Origin: Ophioderma brevispina | Taxonomy: Eukaryota; Echinodermata; Ophiuroidea; Amphilepidida; Ophiodermatidae | Reading direction: 5' to 3' | Assembly: GCA_023653785.1 (NCBI GenBank) | Contig: JAMKCH010084935.1 | Coordinates: 1-64,000 of the forward strand | Length of the DNA stretch: 64,000 nt | Part shown: in pieces, positions 62,401-64,000 of the stretch | Layout: every line of letters starts with the position of its first letter | Position numbering within the stretch: the stretch's first letter is position 1 | Program-made: the position numbers and the translations under genes | Notes under the pieces: model-generated | Told to the model about the DNA's origin: nothing | Seen by the model: only the letters and a program-made list of their open reading frames with translations | Database searches by the model: none

Positions 62401-64000
62401 TGGATAAGAGCATCAATTTATAATGCAGGTATGACAGGTTCGAATCCAACCATAGCCTTTTTTAAAATAAATGTATTTCAATATTATTTTAGAGTAAAGA
62501 GAAACATTACTAGGTCCAGGGTTGGAAATACGCCTGTACAATACGTTAAGGAACAGTAACCAGTTCCACTGGTACCTGCTGTACAGCACTGTATGCAGTG
62601 TATACATTGAGTCAGTTATAACAAGTACCTGCTGAATAGCATCTACCAGTTATAACAGGTTCCTGCTATGTGAATTGGTCGCTACATGCATGTGGTTTGT
62701 GGAGGAGTATATTCATGATCTATGACTTGAACTTCCTGGATATGTGCACATTGTACATTGAGGAATACCCCTGAAGTCATAGTTAATACTATTTGAGGTA
62801 ATCTACAGGCACTTACCTATTGGATTAGGTGGAAAGTAACCCAGTATATCTATTGTCAGGTTTATTGCTCGGGATGGATCCAGAAGAAGTTTGATACTGC
62901 TGGTTTGGAGGGCTACCTCAAGCACTGCTATTAAGATACGGCCTCTAGTATATTTCGGATCAGGATCAGTAAAGAACTGAAGAGAGACAGGTGCAATATC
63001 ACTTAAAATGACGTTATGCGTGTGTGATTTTTTTTAAAGACACCGATATTTCCAGGTATCCGGATATTGGATCATATGCAGTGAAAACATACATTAGACA
63101 CACAATAGATTTCTTACTTGGTATTCGGCTAAGGCATACTTAGGAATATGACAATAAGGGAAAATAGAATTGCTTAATGTTTCAATGTTAAAACATAGGT
63201 TGAGTTTTATGTTGAAACAAATACTAAATTTGAAATTTCGCAAGTTTTGTATCAAAGAAATTCTTTCAAACTTAACTCTTTCAGGTCGGGGAGATAAAGC
63301 ACTGTATCAGTGTAAACATTTTAGGTCAATATGTCTATACCTCATACGTCTGTGTATACCTCATACAAATGGTTCTTCCGACCTGGTATGAAGTTAACTG
63401 CTCAATGGGTAAGAGTATGAGTAAAGGGTTTACATTTGTACCGCACACACACACACACGCACTAGTGAAGTACTCCCTACATGCCGATATCAAGCAGACG
63501 ACACAAAAACAGGTATCAAAAGAAAATACACACTAATTGATGACGGTGAGTTCCAGTCAAAAATGACGCTTGGAGAAAAACTCTACTTGTAAACTAGTAA
63601 TCAGTAAAATAAACCATTCTATGCGCCATCTTAAGATGTGAATATGTATTGAGCTGAAAATATTGAGAATTTGCAGCTGGCATATTATTGAAAAGAATAC
63701 TTATTTATATTGCGTATTGAGTATTTAAGTTATAAACTGGGAAATAACTTAAATACTCAATACGTTATATATAATCAGTTACACAAATAAGTTACACAAG
63801 GGAAATGCGATTTAAATACAATGGACTTAAACTATATTCGCGTACTTACAATTTTACTTCCGATTTTGTTCTTTTCAAAGACCAGCGGGATTAACCGGTT
63901 TTATGCATACCGTTGATTGAAATACTTTTACTTTTTACATATTGGAATCAAAATACTTTTACCCTAATTTATTAATTTCAGACAATGTCTGCTGGCATAC
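27330..64000 (-). CDS. Polycystin-1-like (PKD1/PKDREJ family) gene, 3' portion, multi-exon
   Basis: This is the overall locus; individual exons are listed separately. The order along the minus strand is REJ, Gly/Ser linker, GAIN-like region, PLAT, membrane segments, polycystin (TOP) domain with six-helix channel, and Pro-rich tail. That order is diagnostic of the PKD1/PKD1L/PKDREJ branch rather than PKD2, which lacks REJ and PLAT. Family members are large membrane receptors or channel subunits, cleaved at a GPS site, working in cilia, sperm acrosome or mechanosensory cells, usually with a PKD2-type partner. The 5' end is outside the window. Not found: the GPS site, and the membrane exons between about 40.2 and 32.5 kb. 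Internal frame breaks in at least five exons and three phase-mismatched junctions mean it may be a pseudogene or carry assembly indels. Assignment to a specific vertebrate paralogue is not possible from what is seen. Confidence 0.88.
27993..28264. mobile_element. Inverted-repeat element in the last intron
   Basis: Left CTGAAGAGTGTAGAATAAGA then AGTATCTAAGTG and TAGTTCTAAGG; right CCTTAGAACTA then ACTTAAGTACTTCTTATTCT and ACACTCTTCAACTG. Arms of ~54 bp, total ~270 bp, no ORF. It lies between the S6 exon and the last exon of the polycystin-like gene. Confidence 0.72.
28504..28751 (-). CDS. Polycystin-1-like exon: S6 helix and proximal C-terminal tail
   Basis: The acceptor ttcttcgcacag precedes 28751 and the donor TTTCAAG|gtaagg follows 28504. 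It reads VGSIRVHRFSSAMKFFSLTF, then VIIGFILCRIFVAIVVTLLL and KTRKEQDARGKEGVALEKVI. The F-F-x-x-x-F-F-V-L-Y lead-in and I-x-x-x-I-L-C-R-I-F-V-A-I-V helix match S6 of polycystins, followed by a basic tail. The selectivity-filter triplet Leu-Gly-Asp of PKD2-type channels is not seen at this junction, as is also the case in polycystin-1-type subunits. The junction with the preceding exon is out of phase by two bases. Confidence 0.85.
29305..29588 (-). CDS. Polycystin-1-like exon: S4, S5 and start of the pore region
   Basis: The acceptor gttaattttatag precedes 29588, and the phase matches the previous exon to give G-EYVNFHPIAVMDHAYSI. Then come LTTLKVNILLSFDKRFTQLK and IDLLAFGIFFSVFLFAFVAV. The V-N-F-x-P-x-A-V-x-D lead-in, a hydrophobic S4 with few basic residues, and S5 ending in F-L-V-L-G-P-E-I-E-D-Y are those of the polycystin module. 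The donor TTG|gtaagaac at 29305 is strong and phase 0, but the next exon starts with two spare bases. Confidence 0.88.
30131..30833 (-). CDS. Polycystin-1-like exon: TOP domain, S2 and S3
   Basis: This is the largest exon found, 234 open codons plus one base. The extracellular part reads RCVNSNFGKRFGVPCRPGYS, with the Y-S-x-E-E-T-G-x-F-G step, FYGSFGLTYAGGGFVAEWD and then WLDEFSRAVFVEFALYN. That last motif, W-L-D-x-x-(S/T)-R-A-V-F-x-(E/D)-F-x-x-Y-N-A-N, is the best known polycystin channel signature. It is followed by VLFVLTLLYFVIREIDDMK (S2) and LEICIIVSSISVLLAYMV (S3). The acceptor is taken at caacagag before 30833, which matches the phase-0 end of the preceding exon. The donor GAATCAG|gtaggt leaves one base that completes a Gly codon with the next exon. 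No frame break in 703 bases. Confidence 0.92.
30909..31055. mobile_element. ~150-bp MITE, copy 2, next to the TOP-domain exon
   Basis: Carries CCGGCAGGTATCATAAGTCC, ATAAAGCGTGGAAACTAATG and TTGCGTGAAGAGTCAACTGA. Its left end lies about 75 bases upstream of the acceptor of the polycystin exon at 30833, and it makes the open frame appear longer than the real exon. Confidence 0.6.
31619..31783 (-). CDS. Polycystin-1-like exon: start of the polycystin (TOP) domain
   Basis: The exon has 55 open codons, phase 0 at both ends. The acceptor is tgtttgccaccag before 31783 and the donor CTGACG|gtaagc follows 31619. It reads IRNAENFWEWTSDILIPAVF, then LFLTGPVRFRQRGFSL. The F-W-x-W-x-x-x-x-L-x-P step and G-x-V-R-x-R-Q-x-R are strongly conserved between polycystin-1 and polycystin-1-like proteins in the extracellular domain between S1 and S2. 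The exon is intact. Confidence 0.87.
32327..32549 (-). CDS. Polycystin-1-like exon: first helix (S1) of the channel module
   Basis: The frame reads EAWQKKTATASLVRQIVSHV, then VVFVVITILIILQHRDLDSY and YMNQTVQNILL. A basic amphipathic lead-in, a hydrophobic helix and then H-R-D-x-x-S-Y-Y-x-N-Q is the S1 signature of polycystin channels (compare the family pattern G-N-R-D-x-x-x-Y). The donor AATGAG|gtagct at 32327 is phase 0 and joins the next exon cleanly. The acceptor is either at 32549 or 32535. The exon is intact. Confidence 0.82.
32700..33380. other. Intron, nothing recognised
   Basis: AT-rich sequence upstream of the S1 exon. I looked for the missing membrane-span exons on the minus strand and did not see them. 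Confidence 0.5.
33390..34180. repeat. GC-rich dispersed repeat, about three partial units
   Basis: Units share GCGCCAATGTCTYTAA, GGGGCGGAGCCCCGGAAGCT-like text, GATTTNAGCTATT and GACTGGTTTCTAACTT. Base composition is unlike the AT-rich surroundings. Open frames here (33525-33758 minus) come from this composition. Confidence 0.5.
34540..34650. repeat. CT-rich tract
   Basis: Nearly pure pyrimidine on the plus strand (CTCTCTCTTCCACTTCTTTT and similar) followed by a 13-base G run. Open frames on both strands here are artefacts of low complexity. Confidence 0.8.
34708..34828. mobile_element. ~150-bp MITE, copy 3
   Basis: Carries CGGAATAAAGCGTTGAAACT, GAAGAGTCAACTGATCGATT and CTATTATCTCCGGCCACACC; its left end is worn. 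It sits beside a G-run and a CT-rich tract. Confidence 0.58.
34900..36650. other. Intron, no supported gene
   Basis: A minus-strand run of 52 codons (35775-35930) reads VGFDSPSDEKQANLVKPAVY and is likely a relic of a mobile element. The 36378-36662 minus frame is Cys- and Tyr-rich without a motif. Confidence 0.4.
36661..36740. repeat. AT microsatellite at the end of the minus-strand Penelope fragment
   Basis: Runs of TATATATC, TATCTATC and TATATATATATA. Confidence 0.85.
36779..37290 (-). pseudogene. Penelope-like retroelement fragment, minus-strand copy (3' end)
   Basis: A 162-codon open frame carries DPKSQAFHFVTGQIKLFEKT, later VNFFCHALSRRLFMTLVLAG, and EEERIRRGDARKRCEF near its end. The same phrases, diverged, occur in the plus-strand copy at 38940-39330, so this is the endonuclease end and tail of the same element family, in opposite orientation. 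It starts just left of the plus-strand copy and ends beside an AT microsatellite at 36661-36740. No reverse transcriptase portion remains here. Confidence 0.65.
37850..39360 (+). pseudogene. Penelope-like retroelement fragment, plus-strand copy
   Basis: Broken frames carry GVGMGSRMGPAFACLFVG (the conserved Gly-Met-Gly-Ser-x-x-x-Pro region of Penelope-type reverse transcriptase), then FMRYIDDCVG with the catalytic YIDD, then LPFLDITLS. Further on, frames near 38800-39030 carry RSFTEHLRLS and SKSQAFHFVTGQ-like pieces, the layout of the C-terminal GIY-YIG endonuclease (R-x-x-E-H-x-x-S with the downstream GHxxxD-type region decayed). Several frameshifts and stops show it is dead. It lies in the large intron between the PLAT and channel exons, opposite in orientation to the gene, and ends next to a TA microsatellite. 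Confidence 0.72.
39421..39505. repeat. AT microsatellite at the end of the plus-strand Penelope fragment
   Basis: Alternating TATATATA over about 80 bases with small breaks, directly following the element tail. Confidence 0.85.
39844..40110 (-). CDS. Unassigned open stretch downstream of the PLAT exons
   Basis: Two minus-strand frames stay open here over roughly 210-270 bases. One follows a good acceptor (gtgctgcag before 40101) and reads TKLQSAPYNEVLSVDKSMAR. There are donor-like sites at GGTACAG|gtggag and GATG|gtaact. It lies where the long cytoplasmic loop of a polycystin-1 protein would be expected, which is poorly conserved. I recognise no motif, and the membrane span expected before this loop is missing. 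It could equally be repeat-derived. Confidence 0.22.
   Translation of the reverse strand: MLQLVRGGTRRTCCLKTDRTHKSVSKTKLQSAPYNEVLSVDKSMARIRGGDRTILFVIWYRWRWGTTEITKEWLGPDGNFFLGIASDT
40190..40529 (-). CDS. Polycystin-1-like exon: end of PLAT and following membrane span (three frame breaks)
   Basis: The first part reads WAFICADWLATDKGEG, then DNLWVSLFTRPTPSSFTG and MLNILFL. W-x-F-I-C-x-x-W-L-A-x-D-K-G-x-G closes the PLAT domain, and L-W-V-S-L-F-T-R-P is the near-invariant polycystin-1 motif before the second membrane helix. The frame then stops. One added base (near 40297) restores MIANAMFYRTD, the expected helix. Two further shifts near 40262 and 40232 restore EEMAKGNDSEIGPFEID. The left border is uncertain because no canonical donor directly follows GPFEIDL. 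Confidence 0.75.
40874..41052 (-). CDS. Polycystin-1-like exon: central PLAT domain
   Basis: The open frame reads RIVFLTALDDGTLNHYVLKL, then LLIWHDNTGEAGFANWYLDW. The I-W-H-D-N-x-G and W-Y-L motifs are the most conserved part of PLAT domains. The acceptor is gaatgaag before 41052 and the donor AAAA|gtaagg after 40874. The exon starts with two bases of a codon while the preceding exon ends in phase 0, so the junction is off by one base. It also ends in phase 0 while the next exon seems to start with one spare base. Domain assignment is secure; the exact borders are not. Confidence 0.8.
41766..41939 (-). CDS. Polycystin-1-like exon: N-terminal half of PLAT domain
   Basis: The acceptor tttatattaacag precedes 41939 and the donor TTTCTG|gtaggg follows 41766. 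There are 58 open codons, phase 0 at both ends. It reads SAHPLVDNQHGHGYFYTVSV, then HTGFATNAGTRSTVRFDMVG and GQRLLCDSDGFL. The V-x-T-G-x-x-x-x-A-G-T-x-x-x-V step and the G-D-R-G-x-T-G-x-R-x-L turn are the hallmark first strands of the PLAT/LH2 beta-sandwich, which in polycystin-1 sits in the first cytoplasmic loop and binds phospholipid and Ca2+. The P-L-V-D-N lead-in is also family-typical. Confidence 0.82.
42370..42490 (-). CDS. Possible first transmembrane exon upstream of PLAT
   Basis: An open stretch on the minus strand reads KHSIFGLVMTLVVYLFLALFS, a good single membrane span, about 430 bases upstream of the PLAT exon, where polycystin-1 proteins have their first membrane helix. Borders are unclear, and the basic, Asp-containing segment that normally follows this helix is not seen, so this could be chance. 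Confidence 0.28.
42776..43604. mobile_element. TTAA-flanked element with CACTTAAGTGACCAAGG ends
   Basis: TTAACACTTAAGTGACCAAG at the left is mirrored by CTTGGTCACTTAAGTGTTAA at the right; 829 bp. Inside, GTGCCCAAGGGG plus TTCCATGGGACCCC occurs twice (42811 and 43392) in direct orientation, which suggests that a relative of the 25.1 kb element inserted within it. It sits in an intron of the polycystin-like gene. Confidence 0.68.
43990..45490. mobile_element. Inverted-repeat DNA transposon remnant, split by a Helitron-like insertion
   Basis: Inverted ends of about 90 bp: GCAGCCCAGAAGGTTTTGAT, CGAACGAGATACCAATATCT and GGGAAAATTCAG on the left are mirrored by CTGAATTTTCCCGTG, AGATTGGTATCTCGTTCG and AAAACCTTCTGCGCTGC on the right. 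Outer TA dinucleotides are compatible with a Tc1/mariner-like target, but this is only a guess. The interior holds a Helitron-like sequence (44292-45394). Confidence 0.62.
44292..45394 (+). mobile_element. Nonautonomous Helitron-like element
   Basis: Starts TCATACTATAATTTGGC after an A, and ends with a GC-rich hairpin (CCCGCGCGAAGCGCGGG) ten bases before CTAG, followed by T. A 5' TC, 3' CTRR, subterminal hairpin and A/T insertion site are Helitron hallmarks. The two sides outside it continue the inverted repeat of the surrounding element (TATAACATTTGCAAATA and TATTTACAAAAGTTATA). The interior contains a ~120-bp direct repeat (44700-44830 and 45050-45170) and two copies of CAGTGATCGCTCCCAT. 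No Rep/helicase is encoded. Confidence 0.65.
45860..46007. mobile_element. ~150-bp MITE, copy 4
   Basis: CCTGCAGGTAATCATAGTC at the left and ACCATTATCTCCTGCCACA at the right form inverted ends. The middle has GACAACGGAATAAATCGTG and CGATTGCCCTATTGTTCCC as in the other copies. Confidence 0.62.
46250..48900. other. Intronic stretch with unassigned open frames
   Basis: Minus-strand frame 46483-46760 reads KPPEQEGSFPMDLENDLDII and stays open for about 90 codons after a tag acceptor. Minus-strand 48123-48416 (SYTEGNVPDHQM, Cys-rich) and plus-strand 48438-48869 (143 codons) are also open. None shows a motif I recognise. The GPS exon of the polycystin-like gene should lie in 42.5-50.8 kb but was not seen here. 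Confidence 0.35.
49620..49800. repeat. Short inverted repeat
   Basis: ATAGAAATAAAGGTTTGCAG then TGTCTTTATG is mirrored by CATAATGACACTGCAAACC then CTTTATTTCTTAATAAA. A wider region from 49490 shows further repeats of CCCATTATT. It lies in an intron. Confidence 0.55.
50862..51126 (-). CDS. Polycystin-1-like exon: GAIN-like region (one-base frame break)
   Basis: The acceptor ctttttgcag precedes 51126 and the donor TATCA|gtaagt follows 50862. The first frame reads AEKLNEILEYLESMVISNVL and later EEEQGQAYGTYIDSSV. The last third makes sense only in the next frame: ALQQVFFRFAHSDSVIGVS, ending in phase 0 exactly at the donor. Length is 265 bases, one more than a multiple of three, so one extra base around 50910 explains everything. 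The pattern (amphipathic helices, then acidic loop, strand, phenylalanine-rich strand, S-V-I-G-V-S) fits the GAIN fold that precedes the GPS cleavage site. The GPS exon itself was not found. Confidence 0.6.
51309..51462. repeat. Large palindrome (foldback element)
   Basis: Left arm ATTCGACGAAACAAAACGAA, GGGCTCAGTGCACCCATTGG and ACACGCTTTATTCCGTCAT is mirrored almost perfectly by the right arm after a loop of about 8 bases; arms are ~70 bp. It lies in the intron between the exons at 50862 and 52004. Confidence 0.82.
52004..52161 (-). CDS. Polycystin-1-like exon between linker and GAIN-like region
   Basis: The acceptor gcatatttctag precedes 52161 and the donor ATCACG|gtatgt follows 52004. The exon carries two bases plus 52 open codons, and phases agree with both neighbouring exons. 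It reads VLSLLHFINIVVVDANNQHV and later SIQNETTEEISIT. The Ser/Thr/Asn-rich second half has further sequons (NNS, NET). No named domain is recognised; by position it lies just upstream of the GAIN-like fold. Confidence 0.6.
52915..53400 (-). pseudogene. LINE reverse transcriptase fragment (C-terminal part)
   Basis: Minus-strand frames read LSLKTRIRVLRCYIYPIMLY ending in GCEAWS, then after a break INEDALQRAVVDRKLI and RDIRTKQIRFLGHELEKM. The K-T-R-I-x-x-x-x-x-x-x-x-P-x-x-L-Y-G-x-E-x-W motif and the R-x-x-x-x-R-Q/K-x-R-F-L-G-H tail are standard for non-LTR retrotransposon RT and thumb regions (Jockey/CR1/RTE-type). Stops and frameshifts interrupt it. It sits in an intron of the polycystin-like gene, on the same strand. 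Confidence 0.72.
53919..54186 (-). CDS. Polycystin-1-like exon: Gly/Ser/Asn-rich sequon linker (frame breaks)
   Basis: The acceptor is strong (tttccttttag before 54186). The exon opens with MIPTLQTAIDILYELP, then passes into a low-complexity stretch: DAGSGDGSGDGIGS in one frame, and after one more shift repeated GSGSGNGT units, then GNCTGNCTGNYTGSGT. The donor TTTG|gtaagc leaves one base that joins exactly with the two-base start of the exon at 52161, which supports the final frame. The run holds closely spaced N-X-T sequons and paired Cys residues, suggesting a heavily glycosylated extracellular stalk. Two frame shifts are needed to read it through, as can happen in repeats through slippage or assembly error. 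Net length is one base off a clean phase. Confidence 0.62.
54883..55332. mobile_element. Probable decayed element of the TTAACACTTAAGTGA family
   Basis: The right end is CATCACTTAAGTGTTAA; the left is TTAAGTGAATAAGGCC followed by TGCACTCCCGTTTG. The interior (ACCCGCCGAAAAATGAAAAA, CATGCGCAACTGATATTGAG) matches 25440-25790 in reverse, so both belong to one repeat family. Confidence 0.45.
55400..56700. other. Intron, nothing recognised
   Basis: Text around 55480-56060 has degraded coding-like phrases on the plus strand but is broken by stops and is probably an old retroelement. No exon of the polycystin-like gene was seen. Confidence 0.35.
56800..56947 (-). CDS. Polycystin-1-like exon between REJ module and linker
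   Basis: The acceptor is strong (tattttgtttcag before 56947). The frame from the first base is open and reads LRSLLINALNHFGKEVNTS, then AMHYATEIEEELTFGSTSK. This helical, acidic stretch resembles the poorly conserved region between REJ and GAIN domains in polycystin-1-like proteins, but I cannot assign a named domain. The donor is weak (AAAA|gttcaa at 56800). It was chosen because it leaves one base, matching the two-base start of the next exon, so the left border is tentative. Confidence 0.5.
57596..57659 (-). CDS. Possible Gly-rich exon of the polycystin-like gene
   Basis: A good acceptor (gctgtctttcag before 57659) is followed in one frame by SDGGDSSGNGTGDGFGGAAG and then a stop. Its composition is very like the Gly/Ser/Asn linker exon at 53.9 kb (shared SGNGTGDG-type steps), which is why I list it. 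Another frame reads LTVAILLEMEQEMG and stays open longer, to an AA|gtaact donor, so the true frame is undecided. Phases with the exons on either side do not settle it. Confidence 0.35.
58366..58605 (-). CDS. Polycystin-1-like exon: REJ module, Asp-Glu-Gly and PVG strands (frame break)
   Basis: The acceptor is strong (ccatttgtttcag before 58605). The open frame contains TNFTVSCNVQGDEGSGFTY, then LYLPVGNVTDNYT. The S-C-x-x-x-x-D-E-x-x-x-F-T-Y step and the L-P-V-G-x-x-x-x-N-Y-T strand are typical REJ features. A stop follows NYTP. A shift of one base inside the next few bases (near 58420) gives LIVIRVDDIYVGSAETVIT, the expected final REJ beta strand, so I extend the exon to a donor-like ACT|gtaata. 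An alternative donor lies at 58352. One frame break is therefore inferred inside this exon. There are three Asn-X-Thr sequons. Confidence 0.66.
58717..59631. mobile_element. Inverted-repeat element with long T tract
   Basis: Left ACAATTTGGACACAATGTTT, AAAATCTGGGTGTC, GTTGTTCTTGG and GGGGGCAAATTTGTACAGGG are mirrored on the right by CCCCCTGTATAAACAAG, CCAAGAACACATT, GACACCCAGGATTTTT and GGTTGCAAATTGT. A near-pure T tract of about 75 bases (59343-59420) lies inside. Weak open frames in it are not regarded as genes. Confidence 0.6.
59769..60405. mobile_element. TTAA-flanked MITE (CCCTCG family), copy 3
   Basis: TTAA at both ends, with inverted termini CCCTCGTCCAACCAAGGG and CCTTGGTTGGTCGAGGG. 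The inner GGCAACC/GGTGGTAAC and CCTGACCCCCATGAAGGT phrases relate it to the two copies on the left. It lies in an intron of the polycystin-like gene. No coding capacity. Confidence 0.7.
61095..61145. repeat. Small foldback with CGGAATAAA-type core
   Basis: ATCGTGTGTTTTATTCCG, TTAA, then CGGATAAAGCACATGAT forms a stem. The centre matches the apex of the palindrome at 51309-51462. Confidence 0.5.
61354..61538 (-). CDS. Polycystin-1-like exon: REJ module, Cys and Trp core
   Basis: The exon starts in phase with the one at 62817 (split Glu codon). It reads MLCLSNCLDVVTPTS, then SVRAVFDTSTGFG, then KSYEWTLAVMDSAG. The C-x-x-N-C pair, the V-x-P-T-S step and the Y-E-W-T-L strand match the REJ (receptor for egg jelly) module of sperm and polycystin proteins, an extracellular beta-sandwich repeat. 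The reading frame meets a TGA just before the likely donor (AACTG|gtatag at 61354); a one-base shift in the last ~25 bases restores an open path reading FDMTIT. This may be an indel, or the true donor may lie elsewhere. Confidence 0.68.
62205..62680. mobile_element. 476-bp inverted-repeat element with tRNA-like core and 7-bp duplication
   Basis: Flanked by GCTACAT on both sides (62198-62204 and 62681-62687). Inverted ends run about 100 bp: CCAATTCACATAGCAGGAAC, CTATTCAGCAGGTACCTG and TATACACTGCATACAGTGCT are mirrored at 62583-62678. The unique middle holds a tRNA-like segment (62392-62462). It lies between two REJ exons of the polycystin-like gene. Nonautonomous DNA element; superfamily not determined (a 7-8 bp duplication would fit hAT-like). 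Confidence 0.72.
62392..62462 (+). repeat. tRNA-like Pol III promoter sequence
   Basis: Reads CCTCGATAGTGTAGTGGATA, then TATAATGCAGGTATGACA and GGTTCGAATCC, ending in a TTTTTT run after TAGCC. TAGTGTAGTGG fits an A box and GGTTCGAATCC is an exact B box, with a T-run terminator. The acceptor and T stems do not pair, so this is not a working tRNA gene. Confidence 0.5.
62817..62976 (-). CDS. Polycystin-1-like exon: start of REJ module
   Basis: This exon has a clean acceptor (polypyrimidine run then CAG before 62976) and a strong donor (AATAG|gtaagt after 62817). The 53 codons are fully open and begin FFTDPDPKYTRG. They end in LGYFPPNPI plus one base, and the first two bases of the next exon complete a Glu codon, giving FPPNPIE-MLCLSNC across the junction. 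A hydrophobic beta-type segment followed by a P-x-x-x-E-x-x-C-x-x-N-C pattern is what REJ modules show at their N-terminal side. This is the most upstream exon I can recognise; the 1 kb to its right shows none. No frame break is present. Confidence 0.72.
63010..63300. mobile_element. Fragment related to the AAGGTGCAAC TTAA family
   Basis: Phrases such as ATAGATTTCTTAC, TTGTATCAAAGAAATTCTTT and TTTCAGGTCGGGGAGATA match the interior of the 12.1-12.4 kb element. Ends are not clear. Confidence 0.4.
63713..63764. repeat. Perfect 21-bp inverted repeat
   Basis: CGTATTGAGTATTTAAGTTA T (63713-63733) is exactly complementary to 63744-63764, with a 10-base loop. Confidence 0.7.

Noticed and set aside
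62392..62462. Functional tRNA gene
   Set aside because: A and B boxes are good, but acceptor and T stems do not pair and the anticodon loop lacks the usual T33.

Overview
The window looks like AT-rich, intron-rich animal nuclear DNA, probably from a marine invertebrate. The one host gene I can read is a REJ-containing polycystin-1 relative, and the rest is dense in short transposon remnants: TTAA-flanked MITEs, a Helitron end, Penelope-like elements with a GIY-YIG domain, a LINE reverse transcriptase fragment and foldback elements. I cannot name the species from sequence alone.

The right-hand 37 kb (27330 to the window edge) is the 3' part of this gene, on the minus strand. Read 5' to 3', i.e. 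from high to low coordinates, it holds: REJ-module exons (62976-58366); a possible Gly-rich exon at 57.6 kb; an exon at 56.9 kb; a Gly/Ser/Asn-rich linker exon rich in N-glycosylation sequons (54186-53919); two exons leading into a GAIN-like region (52161-50862); a possible first membrane segment (~42.4 kb); a PLAT domain split over three exons (41939-40400) followed by a membrane segment; then the polycystin channel module (32549-28504); and a last exon coding for a Pro-rich tail that ends at 27330. The 5' end lies beyond 64000. The exons for the GPS site and for the membrane spans between about 40.2 and 32.5 kb were not found. Most exons have clear AG/GT borders and compatible phases. Five exons contain internal frame breaks, and three splice junctions are out of phase by one or two bases. 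The locus is therefore either decaying or carries assembly indels.

The left-hand 27 kb has no gene I can support. It holds a tandemly duplicated ~4 kb unit (2229-9890), each copy carrying an array of ~100-bp self-complementary (hairpin) monomers and a tRNA-like remnant; a cluster of overlapping and nested TTAA elements (11994-13681); a second tandem duplication (16308-19030); foldback elements at 22.1 and 22.4 kb; and several MITEs.

The introns of the polycystin gene are also filled with mobile DNA: two divergently arranged Penelope-like fragments beside TA microsatellites (36.7-39.5 kb), a Helitron-like insertion inside an inverted-repeat transposon (43990-45490), a LINE fragment (52915-53400), a 150-bp palindrome (51.3 kb), an inverted-repeat element with a long T tract (58717-59631), a TTAA MITE (59769-60405), and a 476-bp inverted-repeat element carrying Pol III promoter-like boxes (62205-62680). 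I see no bacterial-type operon, CRISPR array or defence system.
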